From the NCBI GenBank assembly GCA_030407085.1, contig CM059587.1, forward strand, positions 39,549,501 through 39,613,500: 64,000 bases of DNA. The letters are read 5' to 3'. The notes under the pieces are model-generated. The model was not told the DNA's origin, searched no databases, and saw nothing but the letters and a program-made list of their open reading frames with translations. This document shows positions 59,659 through 64,000 of this stretch, one piece after another (the first letter of the stretch is position 1; each line of letters starts with the position of its first letter). The stretch is from Trichopria drosophilae. Its lineage: Eukaryota > Arthropoda > Insecta > Hymenoptera > Diapriidae. A program made the position numbers and the translations under genes.

Positions 59659-59677
59659 TATATATATATATATATAA
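59659..59677. repeat. (TA)n microsatellite
   Basis: A run of about 19 alternating T and A bases just outside the TTAA-flanked element. Confidence 0.85.
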
Positions 59678-59744
59678 ACCCATTAATGACCAAGTGTTTT
59701 AATTCGTAAAAATGTTTAGAAAATGAAGAAGTTAATTTACCAAT

Positions 59745-59905
59745 AATCTGGCGCGGCCGTTTTGACGCGGCGGTTTTGGCGATGGCCGTTCTAGCGCCAG
59801 GACGATTTGGCATCACGCGCCAAAAAATTATTCTAGCGACAAAAACCAAGGTCAAATAGTCTGGCTTCAAAACACCCGGCGCAAAAACGGCGAGGCCAAA
59901 AATTA
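59745..59905. repeat. GC-rich GGCGNNNNTTTTGGCG word block
   Basis: A sharply GC-rich island in AT-rich DNA. GGCGCGGCCGTTTTGACGCG, GGCGGTTTTGGCGATGGCCG, TAGCGCCAGGACGATTTGGC and CGCGCCAAAAAATTATT are variants of one word in both orientations, and further copies run on to GGCGAGGCCAAAAATTAG. It resembles the 56575 block (CGG plus AAAA words). The 88-codon minus frame across it is repetitive and not claimed as a gene. Confidence 0.6.
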
Positions 59906-59909
59906 GTAT

Positions 59910-61605
59910 TTTCAACTATTAAAACTGTGGCAATTAATTTTTTTTATCACATTGTGATTGAATAAAAGTTTTCGAGCTATTGCAATATAAGATTCATTAC
60001 AAGATAAGAAATTTTTATTTATTTATTTTACATTACGTAGCTGATCGATAAGCTGTGATGAACAAAAAAATTTGATGTAACATAAAAAAAATATTAATGA
60101 TAAGAAAATAGGTAATACATAGATAAGAACACTTTAGATTTTTTACCGTGAAATATTTTTTTTTAGGAAATCTTCATAAGATTTTTAAACAGATTTTTTA
60201 ATTAAGAAATATTATCATACAAACTTAATTGTGATTTAGATATGATTATAATAAATTTTATTAATAGTACTACAAAATAGTCACAATTTAGGCAAATTTA
60301 ATTAAATAAAGGTGTTCTCATTACATATGCCCTTGTAACCGCATCATACTATACAAATACCGCAAAATTATAAAATTAATTACGCCTGGATGTTACATTA
60401 ATCTATGTTGTACTGACTATTTGGTATTAAAACAATTCATTTTTATAATACAAACAAATCGCTAGAAGAAGCTGATTTGATCGTATAATTAGACTTTTAA
60501 AATGGTTTGCATAATTTTTTAGAATGGTAACTTGTAATTTGCGTAAATTACTGAATTATTTATTTCTCAGTTATGATTAGATTAAGGAGTTCTTTGAAAA
60601 CTACTGTACAAGACGAAGCCTGTACATTGTTTAAATCTTTATAAGGAGGAAAATATAAATATTGAAACGTCATAAATAATGTTTATCAGAAATAATGGAA
60701 ATTATTCTCATCATCCAATTCTGTTTACAGTTCGTCATCTAAAATGGCCACACATAAGAAATGAAATTTTTCCGTGCGTTTGATAATGACAACGTTAGTA
60801 ATTATAACTAAATGCACGCTGAACTGAGATAAAAATCCACACAACACGGTAAAATATGCAAACAGAATAAAAGGTGTGAATGTGGTGTCTGGATTTTATT
60901 CCATCCATCTCTAGATATCATTTCTGGTGTTGCATTGTTAAATTTAATATAATAATTGAAACAATTACTTAGTGTACTTTTAAAAAAAAAATATATAAAA
61001 ATTGATTTTATATTGATAACTGCAAAGAACTGCTGCCAATAAACTTGAAGCAGTACTGTTCTTTGAAATTTGATAAAATTTAAACGTGTTATGTCTGATT
61101 TGAATAATATTAATTTGAATAAAAGTGGTCCAATTGGTATATTTATACAGTGAGATTTCGGACTTTTTACTTTAAGAATCATTTTAGAGAGGATGCTACT
61201 CATATTTTGTATTCGGACCAATCCAAGATTCATATAGATTAAAATAAATCTCAAAATAATTAGTTAAGAGTGAATAAAACTTAGTAAAAACTGATTTGAC
61301 GTAAACAGCATACTAAATCAAATATAGGCCAATCAAGGAATAGTTAAAGTAAGAAATTTAAAAGAAACGGTTCTGTTTGCTCTAGATATGGAAGTGTGTT
61401 ATATTTTGTATATTAGACAACTTGAAGAAACACATTGTATCCAACATTATTTCATTCAGGATTTTGCAGCTTTTCATTAGAACGGAATGTAAAATTCACA
61501 TTTTGTGGAATAGTATGAATTTAAAGAATTTTTTTGCCTATAAAAAAAACATGAAAAAATATCTTATATAAATTAATTTTGTCTTTTATAAAAGTTTGAA
61601 CCCCA
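59910..61605. other. AT-rich noncoding stretch
   Basis: The longest open frame of the window lies here (60808-61254, minus, 148 codons). Its product is dominated by I, F, L, N, S and K with no domain, so it is judged fortuitous. Nothing else is supported. Confidence 0.4.
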
Positions 61606-61611
61606 GACACT

Positions 61612-61787
61612 TTAATAGAGTGATGCATTCATTCTTAGAATGGAGTAAAATAATGACTCTTTGTAATAGTGATTATTCACTCTTTGCAATAGTGGGCATT
61701 CACTGCAATCAGCATTGCTCGGTTTTCGCTGTAGTTTAGAGTGAAAATTCGCTCGATTAGACTTTCTTCTCTAAGGAATTTAGAGAG
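61612..61787. mobile_element. CTCTCTAAATT-type MITE, third copy
   Basis: The right terminus is the complement of CTCTCTAAATTCCTTAGAG, followed by TA (61788-61789). The interior words GAGTGATTATTCACTC, GCATTCACTGCAATC and GAGTGAAAATTCGCTC match the 9136 and 47694 elements in kind. The left terminus near 61612 is diverged and approximate. Confidence 0.55.
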
Positions 61788-61799
61788 TAGCTTTGAAGT

Positions 61800-62455
61800 A
61801 CATTTCAAGCATTGAAATGTGGCTTTGTCTTTTATAGTTTTGGTATTCTTTTTGTGGACTTCGAGTGTATAGTTTGTTTGCTTCAGAGGGTGAAAACAGT
61901 TTTTTAATCTTACACTGAAAAAAAGTTATGGTTCAAAGCTATTTTAATCAGTTTTTCTTTATTAATATAACCTAAATATTTACCTGAAAGTTGGGTGTCT
62001 CTTTCTACAAATGATACATACACATACCTTATATAGTTCGATTTTGCTCAAGTGTTGCTTTCGAGCTCTTGATGTATCCAGATGAAAAACGCGAGTTTTA
62101 TATATAGACCTGTACATGTTTCTAATCACTTGTGTTTAAAAAGAGCAAATATGTACGCCATCTATCGGCATGAATATACGAGTAGTAGTTATTACAATTA
62201 GCGGGAGGCTTGCAATAATTCAAAATCCAAAAAATATCAATTTTACTTATTACTTTGTTGATTTGAAAACGATTTAATATTTCATTAAAAATCATATCAG
62301 TGTATTTAGTTCACCTTAAAAAATATCAGTGTGACTAAATATTTCTTTGATTTGAAAATGACTAAACATTTAAATTTTCAAATAACCAATTATCTAGTTG
62401 TTTTAATCACATATCTTGTTAATTTGGTTACATTGGCAGGATAGATTAGGTCAAC
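61800..62455. other. AT-rich noncoding stretch
   Basis: CACTGAAAAAAAGTTATGG at about 61914 resembles a CACNGA cap, but no partner was found. TAACCAATTA-like words occur near 62380. No gene is supported. Confidence 0.3.
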
Positions 62456-62458
62456 CAA

Positions 62459-62546
62459 CTCTCTTAACCTCAATCAGCGAAAAGTACTGATAATCAGTCT
62501 ATATACGCTTATTCTCAGTACTTTTCGCTGATTCAGATTAAGAGAG
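62459..62546. repeat. Hairpin with 32-bp arms
   Basis: CTCTCTTAACCTCAATCAGC then GAAAAGTACTGA (62459-62490) faces TCAGTACTTTTCGCTGATTC then AGATTAAGAGAG (62515-62546), with only two mismatches and a 24-base loop. It could be a tiny foldback MITE. A precursor-RNA hairpin is possible but unsupported. Confidence 0.8.
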
Positions 62547-62549
62547 AAT

Positions 62550-63720
62550 ATTTAATCGAATTCCCAAAATTTTCCTCTTCGTGTGTTATTGCGAATTGGC
62601 GCAGACAGGGCATTTGCATAGACTTTCGATTTTTTTAAAATCATTGTAACGTTAGTTCAATATTCAAAATACCGAAATAACATTTTTTTATCCGCAAAAT
62701 ATAGAATATTAAGATTGAATTCTTAATATGATCAAGAGTGCTCAGAATATTTATAAAACAAGAAAAACATTCGCTTTATCTTCGATATGAAATAGATTTC
62801 TTTCACTATTCTTCTAAAATACATTACAAAACATAATATTAGTACTAAAACTCGATATATGGCAGAAAGTGAACCACGACCCAAAATTGTTTTTCGTACT
62901 CGTAACAGTATAAAACTGCTTTCAAATTTGGCACCATATCATGTTCAACGTGCCATAACGAATTTCAAATTTTGTATTGACTAATGAAATGGTAGAAAGG
63001 ATTATCATCTTCTTATAAAAATCCTAAACATTAAAATGTGAAATTTGTTGGTTATTAATTGAATCAAGAAACGTTTATTTGGACATTTTCGATTCCATTA
63101 ATTAATTTTTTTGGTCCTCATTTGTCACCGGATTTGGTGCTCGTTGTGGACCTTAACCTTAATTAATAGACGGAAGTCTGTATATTTAGAAAAATTAATT
63201 TATCATCAGTTGATTGAAACAGATTTTATCGATTAAAAATAAAAATAACAATAAAAAAAAAATAATTAATGGAACCGAAAATGTTCAAATAAACCTTTCT
63301 TGATTTCTTTAAAATATTCACTGCTCGAAGTAACGGTAAAAAACATCTTTATTTAATTTGTTGATTTTTTTTTAAATTTATTTTTAAATTCCTGCAAATG
63401 TCGGCATTAAACCAAGTTTCTTCTTTTTTTTGTGTATATCCATGTGTTAATTATAAAAGAAGTCAGTTGATATTAAACCATTTAGATATATATAGTCATG
63501 CCTGAAAAAAAATCACATTCGATACAAGAAAGTAAATAAGACATAAGACTCACAAAATCCGCTGTTTTGATTAATAAAATATTTTTTTAATAAAAAACTC
63601 ATTTTTGGTTTATTATCTCTTATTATCACTAGGTATTCTCGGTACTCATTCTATCAATATCTGAGCCTGTCGATGTTTTGAGACCAGTTCTTTATAAATG
63701 TAGAAAATTTCATGTAGGCC
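62550..63720. other. AT-rich noncoding stretch
   Basis: No gene or bounded repeat could be supported. Confidence 0.4.
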
Positions 63721-63724
63721 CGCG

Positions 63725-63855
63725 TAGAAAACCAAAGCATGGGCAATATGTTGGCAATATATTGGCCATTGCAATTGGCAATATATTGCACATACTATTG
63801 CCACTATATGGGTAATATCGTGGAAAACCAACATTTCCAATATATTGCTTATTTA
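63725..63855. mobile_element. Word element: GGCAATATATTGGC interior
   Basis: It starts CCCGCGTAGAAAACCAAAGC, a cap close to that of 39748-39955. The interior is six or more words of the type GGCAATATATTGGC, itself nearly palindromic. GTGGAAAACCAACATTTCC near 63817 repeats the cap internally. The right end, in which the complement reads GGAAAATAAATAAGC, abuts the tRNA-like unit. Confidence 0.5.
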
Positions 63856-63924
63856 TTTTCCTTATGAGTACCTAAATTGATTCGTTTCCAAGCTCTCAAA
63901 GAAATTAAAAAAACCTAAACTACC

Positions 63925-63992
63925 TCGACGAGATTCGAACCCTGGACCCTTTCTTGCAAAGCACGCGCCTTAACCACATGACCATGCCCGAC
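63925..63992 (-). mobile_element. tRNA-like SINE head at window edge
   Basis: On the minus strand it has an A-box-like TGGTCATGTGGTTAAGG and a B-box GGTTCGAATC at tRNA spacing. The anticodon position reads GCA. The T stem and acceptor stem do not pair well, so a SINE head or tRNA relic is more likely than a working tRNA gene. A body sequence appears to continue toward lower coordinates and into the GGCAATATATTG words. Confidence 0.5.
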
Positions 63993-64000
63993 GTTGCAAA

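Noticed and set aside
59649..59915. 88-codon minus-strand frame with A/R/K-rich middle
   Set aside because: It runs through the GC-rich word block and the TA microsatellite; the repeats explain it.
60808..61254. Longest open frame in the window (148 codons, minus)
   Set aside because: The product is dominated by I, F, L, N, S and K, as AT-rich noncoding DNA gives by chance. No domain, promoter or splice context is visible.
63925..63992. Functional tRNA-Cys gene (GCA position)
   Set aside because: Acceptor and T stems do not pair. It is treated as a SINE head or relic.
1..64000. CRISPR array, operons, Shine-Dalgarno sites or other prokaryotic features
   Set aside because: Repeats are inverted or degenerate words without regular spacers, and no tandem genes or ribosome-binding sites are present. 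The sequence is eukaryotic.

Overview
The window looks like nuclear DNA from an animal, most probably an insect or other arthropod. It is strongly AT-rich, has no operons or dense long open frames, and carries tRNA-derived SINE heads, a 5'-truncated non-LTR retrotransposon, many MITEs and foldback elements, and two decayed transposase genes of kinds that are common in arthropod genomes. Nothing prokaryotic or organellar was seen. No complete, confidently identified host gene is present. The window reads as a gene desert or a very large intron.

Layout. 1-9 kb: AT-rich DNA with two unrecognised minus-strand open segments, a 401-bp MITE, a (CT)n tract, a base-balanced island (8.2-8.5 kb) and a possible terminal exon. 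9-17 kb: a small TA-flanked MITE, a 640-bp array of AGTACT-type words, two pogo-like MITEs, a tRNA-derived SINE and copy 1 of a three-copy repeat. 17-24 kb: four more inverted-repeat elements and a long degenerate stretch of a dispersed family containing AAAATGGCGGATCC. 24-27 kb: another word block and the best host-gene candidate, a base-balanced island with an open frame, a 69-nt intron-like segment and a short possible first coding exon. 27-37 kb: mostly AT-rich, with a 980-bp TIR element and a 430-bp foldback. 37-43 kb: a transposase-like pseudogene, a 101-bp foldback and two word elements. 43-50 kb: a pogo-like MITE, a 1.2-kb TIR element, a 1.4-kb transposon with a frameshifted transposase between tandemly repeated inverted arms, repeat copy 2 interrupted by a MITE, and a retrotransposon 3' end. 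50-64 kb: a possible small secreted-peptide gene, a 680-bp near-perfect palindrome, a second copy of the 3.1-kb MITE, repeat copy 3, a foldback, GC-rich word blocks, a TTAA-flanked element and a tRNA-like SINE head at the right edge.

The most unusual theme is a set of short elements built to one plan. A short conserved terminal cap (CAGTRG..., CTCTCTAAATT..., CCCRCGTRGAAAA... or CACNGAGA...) is joined to an interior made of one degenerate word repeated in both orientations. The word differs completely between elements that share a cap. I know of no standard name for this organisation and present it as the leading candidate for an undescribed system. All alignments were done by eye, and internal element boundaries are approximate unless a target duplication is named.
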